The notes under the pieces: generated by a model
What the model was told of the DNA's origin: nothing
Database searches by the model: none
What the model saw: the letters and a program-made list of their open reading frames with translations, nothing else
In this document: piece after piece, positions 53,301-60,454 of the stretch
Layout: each line of letters opens with the position of its first letter
Numbering within the stretch: position 1 is the stretch's first letter
Translations under genes and position numbers: made by a program
NCBI GenBank assembly: GCA_965229005.1
Contig: CBDDIP010000002.1
Location: forward strand, 1,302,001 to 1,366,000
Length of the DNA stretch: 64,000 nucleotides
From: CBDDIP01 sp965229005
Lineage (GTDB): Bacteria > Actinomycetota > Acidimicrobiia > Acidimicrobiales > Ilumatobacteraceae
Reading direction: 5' to 3'

Positions 53301-53706
53301 TTCGCGTGGCGCCGGGTACCTGCGCGAGTGGATCACGGCGAAGATCAAGTACGAGCGCGAGCGCCGCAAGCCGGTCGATGCCGCAGCGGCGGCTCGTCGC
53401 CAGTCGATGCACAACGACACCGTTGCCGCCGGCTTCTTCGCTGCGTCGGCCGCCTATCAGGTCAACTTCTACGACGGCGGCATGGCCCTGTTCCGGCCCT
53501 CGCCGCCCGAGACCTTCGCCATCGGCAAGGGCCGCCGGATCGACGCCCACCACCGGATCATCGACGAGGGCAACGGATGGGGTCCGTTCTGCGCTCGTCT
53601 GAAGGTGTTCGAGGTCGCCGGCGACCACGCGACGATGATCGAGCCGCCGAACGTCGCCGCGCTGGCCGCGTTCGTCGACGACGTGCTGCGCTCCTCAACC
53701 ACCTGA
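47374..53706 (+). CDS. Type I polyketide synthase: KS-AT-KR-DH-ACP-TE
   Basis: A 2,110-residue single module. KS: VQTACSSTLVAIHLA (Cys about 183), EAHGTGT and NIGHTGEAAG. AT: GHSAGEYVAACLGG (Ser about 631), with NVAAHSSML, which points to malonyl-CoA. KR: GGLGGIGLS near 1165, catalytic SSVSSIIG...Y, and LDD suggesting B-type stereochemistry. DH follows the KR: GEHKVDGGDALLPGTG near 1409 and HPAVLDMAIG (Asp about 1569). ACP: ELGGQSLVAV near 1778. TE: VHGMFGN and GYSGGG near 1926. It should add one C2 unit, reduce and dehydrate it, and release the chain. Start at ATG 47374. The last 12 bp overlap the convergent monooxygenase gene. Confidence 0.92.
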   Translation: MGTENNYDGRIAVIGMAGRFPGSAGIGAFWEHLRDGVEAMQFFSEDELLAAGESLDNIRDPAYVPASAPLEDIDLFDAGFFGMSPRDAAVFDPQHRLFLESAWQAFEHAGYVGEQVDGSVAVFASCGLSEYMFKNVLANEQVATSIGEWLVRHTGNDTNFLATRVSYELNLRGPSMNVQTACSSTLVAIHLACQSLLSGECDMALAGGAVVSPVQRRGYFYKEGEILSPDGHCRAFDEKSAGTVISSAVGCVLLKPLDAAVADGDNVLAVIRGSAINNDGNEKVGYLAPSVPGQSRVVAEALAVADVDARDVTYVEAHGTGTLIGDPIEIAGITQAYRQSTEDTEFCAIGSLKSNIGHTGEAAGVAAFIKTVLALQHRQLPPSLHFQSPNPQADFPHSPFFVNAELRPWEPGPSGTRIAGITGLGAGGTNAHVIIEEPPPQAEPSTPGRDLQLITLSARSIESLDHASAELAEHLRSNPSIDLADVAYTRLVGRKHFEVRRAVVASSPLEAAQRLEAGDPKTVSTHAGTSSVPSIVFLMPGGGAQYAGMGRDLYDNEPVYRDAIDRCCAVARPLVGSDLRTLLFPSGDVDEASKDLERPSVALPALFATEYAMATLLESWGVVPDAMIGHSAGEYVAACLGGVITMEEGIALVATRGRLFETLPAGGMLSITLGEDEARSMLVPGLSIAAVNAEDLCVVSGPQPLIDEMEAIFTAADVDSMRVHINVAAHSSMLEPILAEFGAFCRTIGFRAPTKPYVSNLTGTWITADQATDPDYWVRHLREAVRFSDGIRTIMSDPNRVLVEIGPGRTLASFARMAASPSVVITPTMRHPREDFSDVAFALGAVGKVYTSGVSLDTEALHRDEVRHRIELPTYSFERQRFWVDPDPVGVRSSSRSGPLRKKADVSDWFSAPSWRRSASPPVSVLAEEHTWMIIDDGAPLAARMVERLRSRGHRVIRVGFGEGFEGFDDEYIVNTEHGGDFIEVLEGLRLRDITLDRIVHMTALGRGRKVGRNRRAGLVPTLEASVDRDLGSLLELATGLVVHAVESRLVVITSDVHVVGSGERTVRPERALLHGACRVVPRELGHVSSMTIDLDDEALGAGDALVDRLLADLAAPTSGEAGSTDDVVAYRGAERWVRRFDPVAIGPSDASPWVDGGTYLITGGLGGIGLSVAEQIARRTSHSKLVLLGRSAVPNHGPAVDVDRLDAATRSKVEALRRLEALGADVMAVSVDITDAVRMGTVMESVRTRFGKITGVIHSAGVLDDQLIAMRPRLPMSDVIAVKAKGVLVIDQLLAKSPPELILLFSSVSSIIGLPGQVDYTAANAFLDSYAGMKNAEGASRAVVVNWSAWQSVGMAVGAAHAEAVRHTPAAELAPDPARLIDHVDDRGNVVSMSTAFSRNTHWVIGEHKVDGGDALLPGTGYVELMRQAGLHLGGAAGNVELSDLVFLRPFFVGPDEVRTLTVQLDRSDGSVVVYSDDIESPHATGNVAIRADDAARHVDLAEVRARCQQLVEELDGYSAQPFMDFGAHWGNLRRVEYGIEEAVITTILPDQYVSELDTLWLHPAVLDMAIGSAQAIIPSFDQTSTFYVPFGYGRILVRGPIPATAFSHVRVRPGRTQDIAVFDIGICDEDGNEVISVEGFTMRRIDADSAFRAGRADELAAPQRSTAPVQAAVREGILPEEGVDALDRLLTAGVGGQVVVCSVDLQRWIEQVDSEARSDADDADLAGPQFARPNLRAAFAEPATAIERELATMWGELLGISQVGRDDDFFELGGQSLVAVRLFARLRRRFSFEMPLSTLFEAPTIALLAGLIGDPELGGAADGDANAAPSTEAPQRHRFLVPMHGARGGSEPPLFIVHGMFGNVVNFRFLATELAGGRKVYGIQARGLYGGEVAHSRIDEAAEDYLAEVRQVQPNGPYCFAGYSGGGLTAIEMARRMRAAGEVVADVILLDTWAPTPNGMTLIDRVRMQLGIARSRGAGYLREWITAKIKYERERRKPVDAAAAARRQSMHNDTVAAGFFAASAAYQVNFYDGGMALFRPSPPETFAIGKGRRIDAHHRIIDEGNGWGPFCARLKVFEVAGDHATMIEPPNVAALAAFVDDVLRSSTT

Positions 53707-55515
53707 CCCGGTGAGCTCCAGGCCGGGGAGCGAACCGTCCGCCCGCCAGTCCTCCAGCAGCTTGATGAATGCGATGGAGCCGCCGCCGTACGACGCGTTG
53801 CGCAGGCTGCGGTCTCCGGGCTTGCCCTCGTTGTTGTAGTAGCCGGGCGTGCATGACTCGAGGAACTGCATGTTCACCTGGGCCAGCGAGAGGATGGTCT
53901 GCACCCAGGCGTCTTCCGCCTCTTGGCTGACCTCGACGACCTCGACGTCGTTGTCCAGCGCGTGGCGCAGGATGTAGGCGAGGTGCCGGCTCTGCACGTC
54001 CAGCATGTGCGGGAAGTTCACGGTGAAGCCCGACTGGGTCAGGCTGAAGATGAAGCAGTTCGGGAAGCCGCGCGAGTGCATGCCGTGGAGCGTCGATGCG
54101 CCGTCGGCCCACTTCTCCGAGAGCGTGATGCCGTCGCGGCCGTGCACGTCGTAGCCGGCGCGGCGGGTGTAGTCGGTGCCGACCTCGAAGCCGGTGGCGA
54201 AGATCAGGCAGTCGACCTCGTAGGTCTGCTCGCCGTCCGGCCCGTCGACCACGACACCGTTCTCCGTCAGTCGCTTCACACCCCGACCCTGCGTGTCGAC
54301 CAGCGTCACGTTCGGACGGTTGTACGTGTCGAGGTACTCGTCGTGGAAGCACGGCCGCTTGCAGAACTGGCGGTAGTAGGGCTTCAACGCCTCGGCGGTC
54401 GACGGGTCGCCGACGATGGTGTCGACGCGCGAGCGGATCTGCTCCATCTTCTCGAAGTCGGCCATCTCCATCGTGCGCGCGAGGTTCTCCGGGCTGACCG
54501 CCTCGAGGCCGTCGCGGCGCACGAGCAGCAGCAGCTTGCCGATGATGTCCGTCCAGCCGTCACCGACGAGGTCCTCGGGTTCGAAGCCGCCGGAGACGAG
54601 CGTGTTGAAGTTGTTCATCCGGTGCTGCTGCCACCCGGGCTGCAGGCCGGCCGCCCAGTCGGGGTCGGTCGGTCGGTTGTCACGCACGTCGATCGACGAC
54701 GGGGTGCGCTGGAACACGAACAACTGATCCGCCGCTTCGCCGAGGTGCGGGATGCACTGCACTGCGGTCGCGCCGGTGCCGATGATGCCGACGCGCTTGC
54801 CGCGCAGTCCGGTCAGCCCACCGTCGGAGTCGCCGCCGGTGTAGTCGTAGTCCCACCGGCTGGTGTGGAACGTGTGGCCGCGGAACGAGTCGATGCCCTC
54901 GATCGCCGGCAGCTTCGGTCGGTGCAGCGGCCCGTTGGCCATCGCCACGAAGCGGGCACGGATGGCATCGCCGCGGTTGGTGCCGATGATCCAGCGCGAC
55001 GACGTGTCGTCCCACTGCATCGAGGTCACCTCGGTCTGGAAGCAGGCGTTGCGGTACAGGTCGAAGTGCTCGCCGATCGCCTTGCTGTGAGCGAGGATCT
55101 CGGGCGCGTGGGTGTACTTCTCCTTGGGGACGTAGCCCAGTTCTTCCAGCAGCGGGAGGTAGATGTACGACTCCACGTCGCACATCGCCCCGGGGTACCG
55201 GTTCCAGTACCACGTGCCGCCGAAGTCGCCGCCCTTCTCGATGATGCGGATGTCCTCGATGCCCGCCTGGCGCAACCGCGCCCCGGCGAGCAGCCCGCCG
55301 AAGCCGCCACCGATGACGACCACGTCGACCTCGTCGGTCAGCGGTTCGCGTTCGATCGGGGCGACGTACGGGTCCTCGAGGTAGTGGGCGTACTCGCCGG
55401 CCATCTCGGTGTACTGCTCGTTGCCGTCGGCGCGCAGTCGCTTGTCGCGTTCGGCTCGGTACCGGTCGCGAAGCGCGTCCGGGTCGAAGTCCGCCGTTGT
55501 CGTTGCCTCGGTCAT
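53695..55515 (-). CDS. Flavin-containing (Baeyer-Villiger-type) monooxygenase
   Basis: The 606-residue enzyme has the FAD Rossmann motif VVVIGGGFGGLLAGARL near residue 67 and the NADPH motif VGIIGTGATAVQ near 245. Between them is a Baeyer-Villiger fingerprint FRGHTFHTSRWD (FxGxxxHxxxW), with Asp where Pro is usual. GTWYWNRYPGAMCDVES is also typical of these enzymes. It inserts oxygen into ketones or oxidises heteroatoms using NADPH and O2. The C-terminus overlaps the PKS end by 12 bp, so it may tailor the NRPS/PKS product; convergent genes are not always in one pathway. Start at ATG 55515. Confidence 0.87.
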   Translation of the reverse strand: MTEATTTADFDPDALRDRYRAERDKRLRADGNEQYTEMAGEYAHYLEDPYVAPIEREPLTDEVDVVVIGGGFGGLLAGARLRQAGIEDIRIIEKGGDFGGTWYWNRYPGAMCDVESYIYLPLLEELGYVPKEKYTHAPEILAHSKAIGEHFDLYRNACFQTEVTSMQWDDTSSRWIIGTNRGDAIRARFVAMANGPLHRPKLPAIEGIDSFRGHTFHTSRWDYDYTGGDSDGGLTGLRGKRVGIIGTGATAVQCIPHLGEAADQLFVFQRTPSSIDVRDNRPTDPDWAAGLQPGWQQHRMNNFNTLVSGGFEPEDLVGDGWTDIIGKLLLLVRRDGLEAVSPENLARTMEMADFEKMEQIRSRVDTIVGDPSTAEALKPYYRQFCKRPCFHDEYLDTYNRPNVTLVDTQGRGVKRLTENGVVVDGPDGEQTYEVDCLIFATGFEVGTDYTRRAGYDVHGRDGITLSEKWADGASTLHGMHSRGFPNCFIFSLTQSGFTVNFPHMLDVQSRHLAYILRHALDNDVEVVEVSQEAEDAWVQTILSLAQVNMQFLESCTPGYYNNEGKPGDRSLRNASYGGGSIAFIKLLEDWRADGSLPGLELTGSGG

Positions 55516-55575
55516 GGCCGAGTTCTTAGCCGGGCGGGAACGCGCCGCCCGAGGCGAGCGTCACGACCGAGAACG

Positions 55576-56472
55576 TCAGGCGACCGAGAACAGATCGATG
55601 ACGAGCACGAGGTCGACCGACGCCGGCAGGCCGAGGTCGGGGTTGCCGTCCGGGCCGAAGGCTTTGCCGAACGGGATCGTCACCTGACGCCGCCCACCGA
55701 CCTTCATGCCGATGACGCCTTCGTCGATCCCGGCCAGCACCTCGCCACCGCCGATGCTGAATTCGAGCGGGCTTCCTGTGGCCCACGTCGAGTCGATCTT
55801 CTCGCCGGTGTCGGCGCGGTAGGCGATCAACTGGATGGCGACGGTCGAGCCGTTCGCCGCCTCCGCGCCGTCACCGGTGACGAGATCGACGCTGACCGTC
55901 TCGGGCACGTTCGGGCTCGGAGCGACGCTGACCTTCGGCTCGTCGGCCGGATCCACGCCCTCGGTGATGGACACGATGTCGATGACGAACGTGAGCGCGT
56001 CGCCTGCCTTGATGACGTCGCCGCGGGGCGAGTCGCCGTAGGCCAGGTCGGCAGGGATGTCGAGTTGGCGCCGGGCGCCGGCCTGCGCGCCGACGAGGCC
56101 CTGGTCCCATCCGGCGATGACGCCGCCCTTGCCGAGGGTGACCGGGAAGGTCTCGCCGCTGGTGAAGTTCTCGTCGAACTGCGTTCCGTCCTCGCTGCGC
56201 ACGCCGACGTAGCGCACCTCGACGATGTCGCCGTTCTCGGCCTCCGGGCCGGTGCCCTTGGTCAGATCGGTGACGACCAGCTCGGTCGGCAACGAAGCCG
56301 GGAGCTTCACCTCGGGCAGCGCGACCGCGCCGGCCACGGTCGTCGTGGGTGCAGGTGGGGTGGTCGACGTGGCACTCGACTTCGTGTCATCGCCGCAGGC
56401 AGCGAGGGCGATGGTGGCGACGAGCAGGGTGGGAGCGAGCGCGCGAAGGCGGGGGAGGCGGTTGCGGGGCAC
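55576..56472 (-). CDS. Lipoprotein with two FKBP-type peptidyl-prolyl isomerase domains
   Basis: The 298-residue protein begins with a lipoprotein signal (TIALAACGDD, Cys about 26) and a Ser/Thr/Pro spacer. Two FKBP domains follow. The first has VEVRYVGVRSEDGTQFDENF and VIAGWDQGLVGAQAGARRQLDIP, and the second has VAIQLIAYRADTGEKIDSTW and VLAGIDEGVIGMKVGGRRQVTIP. Each retains the typical central loop, although drug-binding aromatics differ. It would help proline-rich exported proteins to fold on the outer side of the membrane. It lies 9 bp from the UbiB-family gene stop and is transcribed in the same direction. Confidence 0.88.
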   Translation of the reverse strand: MPRNRLPRLRALAPTLLVATIALAACGDDTKSSATSTTPPAPTTTVAGAVALPEVKLPASLPTELVVTDLTKGTGPEAENGDIVEVRYVGVRSEDGTQFDENFTSGETFPVTLGKGGVIAGWDQGLVGAQAGARRQLDIPADLAYGDSPRGDVIKAGDALTFVIDIVSITEGVDPADEPKVSVAPSPNVPETVSVDLVTGDGAEAANGSTVAIQLIAYRADTGEKIDSTWATGSPLEFSIGGGEVLAGIDEGVIGMKVGGRRQVTIPFGKAFGPDGNPDLGLPASVDLVLVIDLFSVA

Positions 56473-56481
56473 CCCGAAACG

Positions 56482-57927
56482 CTATCGGTCGGGGCTGTCG
56501 AGGTGTCGTCGCAGCCAGGGCTGCTCGGCCACCGCCATCGGCGTGCTGGGCGGTCCCTGCACGAACGGCCACAGCTCCTCGGCGATGCGTCGGTAGTTGC
56601 CGTGGGCCTCGAGCTCGCCGAGCAGCGCGTACAGGCCGAGGTTGATCCGCTGGATGAACACGAACGCTCTCGGCACCGTGGCGTACTGCGAGATGGGGCT
56701 GCTGCGATCGAACGTGTGACGCACGATGCGTGAGGCGTACTCGCCGCTCCACGTGACCTCGCGGTCCTCGCGCACGGATTCGTAGAACTGGCTGAAGTAC
56801 TCGCCGACGTCGGCATCGTCGGCGGGTGCGCCGCGGCGGAGCATGCCGGCGTCTTCGAGGATGCGACGGAAGGCCGTGGCGTCGTGGTCGAAGGCAGCGG
56901 CCTTGACCATCGCCACGAATGTCGACAGCTCGCCCTCGCTGAAGTGCTTGACGAGTCCGAAGTCGAGGAACGTCACCTTGCCGCCGCCGTGGAAGAGGTA
57001 GTTGCCGGGGTGCGGGTCGCCGTTGAAGGCATGCATGCCGTAGAGGCTGCGGAACACGAAGCGGAACAGGCACTCGCCGACCTGATCGCGTTCCTCCTGT
57101 GGCCAGGCGAGCATCTCCTGCCACGTCGACCCGTCGACGAGCTCGGTGGTCAGCACGCGCCGCGTCGAGAACGTCGGCAGCACTTCGGGCACGTTGATGA
57201 ACGGGTGGTCGGCGTAGTGCTCGTGGAAGCGCTGCTGGTTCGCTGCCTCCAACGAGTAGTCGAGCTCGTCCACGAGTCGGGCCTTGATCTCGGCGACCAT
57301 CTCCGCCGGGTCGAGGCCACCGAAGCCCTGCTTCAGCACGGTGCCGAGCAGCTCGGCGCTGCGCAGGTCGGCCTCGATCGCCTCGCCGACGCCGGGGTAC
57401 TGGACTTTCACCGCGACGGCCCGCTCGCGTCCGGTGGCCGGATCGATGACGATCGCCTTGTGCACCTGGCCGATGCTCGCCGAGGCGATCGGCCGCGGAT
57501 CCCACTCGACGAACAGCTGCTCGGGCGGCGCGCCGAGCTCGCGCTCGATCACCTCGGCGGCAAGCGCCGCGCTCATCGGCGGCGCATTCGTCTGCAGTTC
57601 GGCCAGCGCGGCGCGCATCGGCGCGGGCAGTCCCTCGTCGACGTAGCTCGCCATCTGGCCGAGCTTCATCAACGCGCCCTTCATGTTGCCCAGCCGCTCG
57701 GTGACGGCCGCAGCAGTGCGCAGTTCGCGCTCGTTGTCCAGCTCGACGCGCCGGGCTGTCGAGGCGAACGCCTTGCGGGCCGCGGTGGATGCATAGTCGG
57801 CACCGACCCGCGCGCCGAGTCCGGCGAGCTGTCGATTGCGCTTCACCCAGCCGCTCCGCGACGCCCGCACCACGACCGCGCCCGCGCCGATCAGCGCGGC
57901 CGCCGCAACCAGGCGACGAACCCTCAC
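56482..57927 (-). CDS. ABC1/UbiB-family atypical kinase
   Basis: The 481-residue protein begins with a hydrophobic N-terminus and contains the family motifs KLGQMASYVDEGLP (KxGQ), PIASASIGQVHKA (Ala-rich nucleotide loop), VAVKVQYPGV (Lys), NGDPHPGNYLF and LDFGLVK (metal-binding). These proteins are atypical kinases/ATPases tied to quinone or lipid metabolism at the membrane. The GTG start at 57927 overlaps the hydrolase gene stop by 4 bp (GTGA), so the hydrolase is translated first. Confidence 0.9.
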   Translation of the reverse strand: MRVRRLVAAAALIGAGAVVVRASRSGWVKRNRQLAGLGARVGADYASTAARKAFASTARRVELDNERELRTAAAVTERLGNMKGALMKLGQMASYVDEGLPAPMRAALAELQTNAPPMSAALAAEVIERELGAPPEQLFVEWDPRPIASASIGQVHKAIVIDPATGRERAVAVKVQYPGVGEAIEADLRSAELLGTVLKQGFGGLDPAEMVAEIKARLVDELDYSLEAANQQRFHEHYADHPFINVPEVLPTFSTRRVLTTELVDGSTWQEMLAWPQEERDQVGECLFRFVFRSLYGMHAFNGDPHPGNYLFHGGGKVTFLDFGLVKHFSEGELSTFVAMVKAAAFDHDATAFRRILEDAGMLRRGAPADDADVGEYFSQFYESVREDREVTWSGEYASRIVRHTFDRSSPISQYATVPRAFVFIQRINLGLYALLGELEAHGNYRRIAEELWPFVQGPPSTPMAVAEQPWLRRHLDSPDR

Positions 57928-58826
57928 GTGGCGCTGCGCTCGACGACCGATGCGACGGCGCGTTGCAGCGTGGGCACGAAGCGGTCGGCAAGGCTGACGA
58001 CGGCGTCGTGGTCGCCGTCGATGCGGAACGCCTCGGCCTGCGGGATGCTCTGGAACAGACGCATCTGGCGACGCACCGGCACGATGCGGTCGCGCATCGT
58101 GATCACCACCGACGTGGGCACGTCGACGTCGCTGATCCACTCACGTGACGAGAAGTTGCCGATCGCTCGCCCGGCCTCGAGCACGGCGCGCCAGTCGTGC
58201 TTGGCCGCCTCGCTGATCGCCCACGGCTCCCAGGCCTCGGACTTGCGCTGGAGGTAGAACTGGTGCGTCAGCCAACGGCGCGCCTGCGCCGGGGTGAGCC
58301 GAGCAAGTGCCGCCAGGCCGGTGAGCCCGATGAACCCGAGTCGCTCCTCGCGGGAGCCGGAGAAGTAGCCGGACGTGGCGCACAGCACGAGGCCGCGGAC
58401 GCGGTCGTGGTGCTGCTTCCACACGAGCTGGGCGACCGGCCCGCCCATCGAGTAGCCGATCGGGATGAACTGGTCGATGCCGAGCGCGTCGCACACCGCG
58501 ACGGCGTCGTCGGCGCAGTCCTCGAGGCGGAACGTTCGGCGCGAGCGGATGCCGCGCCCGTGGCCGCGATGGTCGAGGGCGACGACGCGGTAGTGCAGTG
58601 CCAGTGGCTCGTAGCACTTGAACCAGTTGAGGTCGGCAGTGGCCGTCCAGCCGTGGAGCAGGAGCACCGTGGGCGCGTGCAGCGGCCCGTCGAGCGTGCG
58701 GACGAACGTCGTACCGCGGCCGGGCAGCTCGAGCGGGCCGCCAGGGGGCAGCGGTGGGACGACGATCTCGGCCGGCGCCTCGGGCGCGTCGTCATCGGTC
58801 GTGGTGCCGCTGCCGCGCGCCATCAA
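57924..58826 (-). CDS. Alpha/beta-fold hydrolase
   Basis: The 300-residue protein has the alpha/beta-hydrolase fold with oxyanion segment LLHGWTATADLNWF, the nucleophile elbow GYSMGGPVAQ (Ser about 146) and a late catalytic His in GDHDAVVSLAD. A Pro-rich N-terminus precedes it. The substrate cannot be told. It heads a hydrolase-UbiB kinase-FKBP run of genes, coupled to the UbiB gene by a 4-bp overlap. Start at ATG 58826. Confidence 0.85.
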   Translation of the reverse strand: MMARGSGTTTDDDAPEAPAEIVVPPLPPGGPLELPGRGTTFVRTLDGPLHAPTVLLLHGWTATADLNWFKCYEPLALHYRVVALDHRGHGRGIRSRRTFRLEDCADDAVAVCDALGIDQFIPIGYSMGGPVAQLVWKQHHDRVRGLVLCATSGYFSGSREERLGFIGLTGLAALARLTPAQARRWLTHQFYLQRKSEAWEPWAISEAAKHDWRAVLEAGRAIGNFSSREWISDVDVPTSVVITMRDRIVPVRRQMRLFQSIPQAEAFRIDGDHDAVVSLADRFVPTLQRAVASVVERSAT

Positions 58827-58839
58827 CGATCACCCACGG

Positions 58840-59313
58840 CTAGGCGGTCTCCACGGCGAGGACCTTGACCTTGAGCACGCCGTTCGGCGCCTGGTACTCC
58901 ACCCAGTCGCCGGGGCCGTGACCGATCAACGCGGCGCCGAGCGGTGAGACCGGGCTCATCACGTCGATGTCGCCGGTCTTCTCCTCCATGTGCCCGATCA
59001 GGTAGCGCTCGGCCATGTCGTCGTCGTCGCCCTCGTAGACGATGGTGACGATGCTGCCCGCCGCCACCTTCCCGTCGTCGGTGCTCTCGATGATCTCGGC
59101 GTTCTCGACGAGGTGCTCCAGCTCGCGGATGCGGCCCTCCATGTGGCCCTGCTCGTCCTTGGCCGCGTGGTAGTCGCCGTTCTCGCTGAGGTCGCCCATC
59201 AGGCGGGCGGTCTCGATCTTCTGGGCCACTTCGATGCGGCCGCGAGTGGTGAGGTCGTCGTACTCGGCCTTGATGCGCTCGTACGCCGAACGTGACAGCT
59301 GGGGCGTGGCCAT
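58840..59313 (-). CDS. greA: Transcription elongation factor GreA
   Basis: The 157-residue protein has the N-terminal antiparallel coiled coil with the acidic tip GDLSENGDYHAAKDEQG (Asp/Glu that reach the polymerase active site). The C-terminal FKBP-like globular domain follows (GSIVTIVYEG... and SPLGAALIGHGPGDWVEY). GreA rescues stalled RNA polymerase by stimulating RNA cleavage. Length is normal. It is divergent from leuB with 87 bp between, and lies 13 bp before the hydrolase start in the same direction. Confidence 0.94.
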   Translation of the reverse strand: MATPQLSRSAYERIKAEYDDLTTRGRIEVAQKIETARLMGDLSENGDYHAAKDEQGHMEGRIRELEHLVENAEIIESTDDGKVAAGSIVTIVYEGDDDDMAERYLIGHMEEKTGDIDVMSPVSPLGAALIGHGPGDWVEYQAPNGVLKVKVLAVETA

Positions 59314-59400
59314 AGGGACGAGAGGCTACCCGTGAGGTCGCCGGTGCCGTGGCCGAAGGGCATTCGGTACGGTGCCGCGCCGATCCCTAGCATCCTGCGC

Positions 59401-60396
59401 ATGGCACATCGGATTGCAGTGATCGGCGGCGACGGCATCGGCCCGGAGGTCACCGCCGAGGCGGTGAAGGTGGTGCGCGCCGCAGGCGTCGCCATCGAGA
59501 CGACGGACTTCGACCTCGGGGGCGCGCGGTACCTGCGCGACGGCGAGATCCTCAGCGACAGCGTGCTCGACGAGCTGCGCGGCTTCGACGCGATCCTGCT
59601 CGGCGCGGTCGGCACGCCCGAGGTTCCGCCCGGCGTCATCGAGCGCGGACTGCTGCTGAAGATGCGCTTCGAGCTCGACCTGTACGTCAACCAGCGGCCG
59701 TTCATCGGCACCGCGCCGGGGCACACCGAGTCGCACGACTTCGTCGTCATCCGCGAGAACACCGAGGGGCCGTACGTGGGGGAGGGCGGTGTGCTGCGCA
59801 AGGGCACGCCGCACGAGGTGGCCACGCAGGGCTCGGTGAACACCCGCATGGGTGCCGAGCGGGCGATCCGCTACGCGTTCGAGCTGGCGGTGAAGCGCGA
59901 CGGCCGCAAGCACGTCACGCTCGTGCACAAGACGAACGTGCTGACGTTCGCCGGCGATCTGTGGCAGCGGGCGTTCAACGACGTCGCTGCCGAGTACTCG
60001 GGCGTCGGCACGGCCTACAACCACGTCGACGCGGCGTGCATCTACTTCGTGTCCGATCCGCAGCGCTACGACGTGGTGGTCACCGACAACCTGTTCGGCG
60101 ACATCCTCACCGACCTCGGGGGCGCAGTCAGCGGCGGCATCGGTCTGGCCTCGTCGGCCAACCTCAACCCCGCTCGCACCGGCCCGTCGATGTTCGAGCC
60201 GGTGCACGGCTCGGCGCCCGACATCGTCGGGACCGGCAAGGCCAACCCGACAGCGGCGGTGCTGAGTGCCGCGCTGATGCTCGACTTCCTCGGCGAGGGT
60301 GCTGCGGCCGACCGCATTCGCACCGCCTGCGACCAGGCGGGTACCGGGACCACCAGCGAGATCGGTTCACAAATCGCCGCCGCCGTGGCAGGCTGA
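59401..60396 (+). CDS. leuB: 3-isopropylmalate dehydrogenase
   Basis: The 331-residue enzyme oxidises and decarboxylates 3-isopropylmalate with NAD in leucine synthesis. Motifs: AVIGGDGIGPEVTAEAVKV, IRENTEGPYVGEGG, the RMGAERAIRYAFELA region, HKTNVLTFAGDLW, and VTDNLFGDILTDLGGAVSGG with the GTGKANPTA-type cofactor loop. The length is typical for the shorter actinobacterial LeuB. ATG at 59401 begins MAHRIAVIGGDG. It is followed by ilvE in the same direction (58 bp gap). leuC and leuD are 45 kb away. Confidence 0.94.
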   Translation: MAHRIAVIGGDGIGPEVTAEAVKVVRAAGVAIETTDFDLGGARYLRDGEILSDSVLDELRGFDAILLGAVGTPEVPPGVIERGLLLKMRFELDLYVNQRPFIGTAPGHTESHDFVVIRENTEGPYVGEGGVLRKGTPHEVATQGSVNTRMGAERAIRYAFELAVKRDGRKHVTLVHKTNVLTFAGDLWQRAFNDVAAEYSGVGTAYNHVDAACIYFVSDPQRYDVVVTDNLFGDILTDLGGAVSGGIGLASSANLNPARTGPSMFEPVHGSAPDIVGTGKANPTAAVLSAALMLDFLGEGAAADRIRTACDQAGTGTTSEIGSQIAAAVAG

Positions 60397-60454
60397 GCGA
60401 TCGTTCAACTGCACCGCGCAAGCAACGGTGCACGAAGCAGAGGGGACCACGGCG

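Noticed and set aside
47299..53628. Long minus-strand frames opposite the PKS gene
   Set aside because: They have typical shadow composition and no motifs, while the plus strand has complete KS, AT, KR, DH, ACP and TE signatures.
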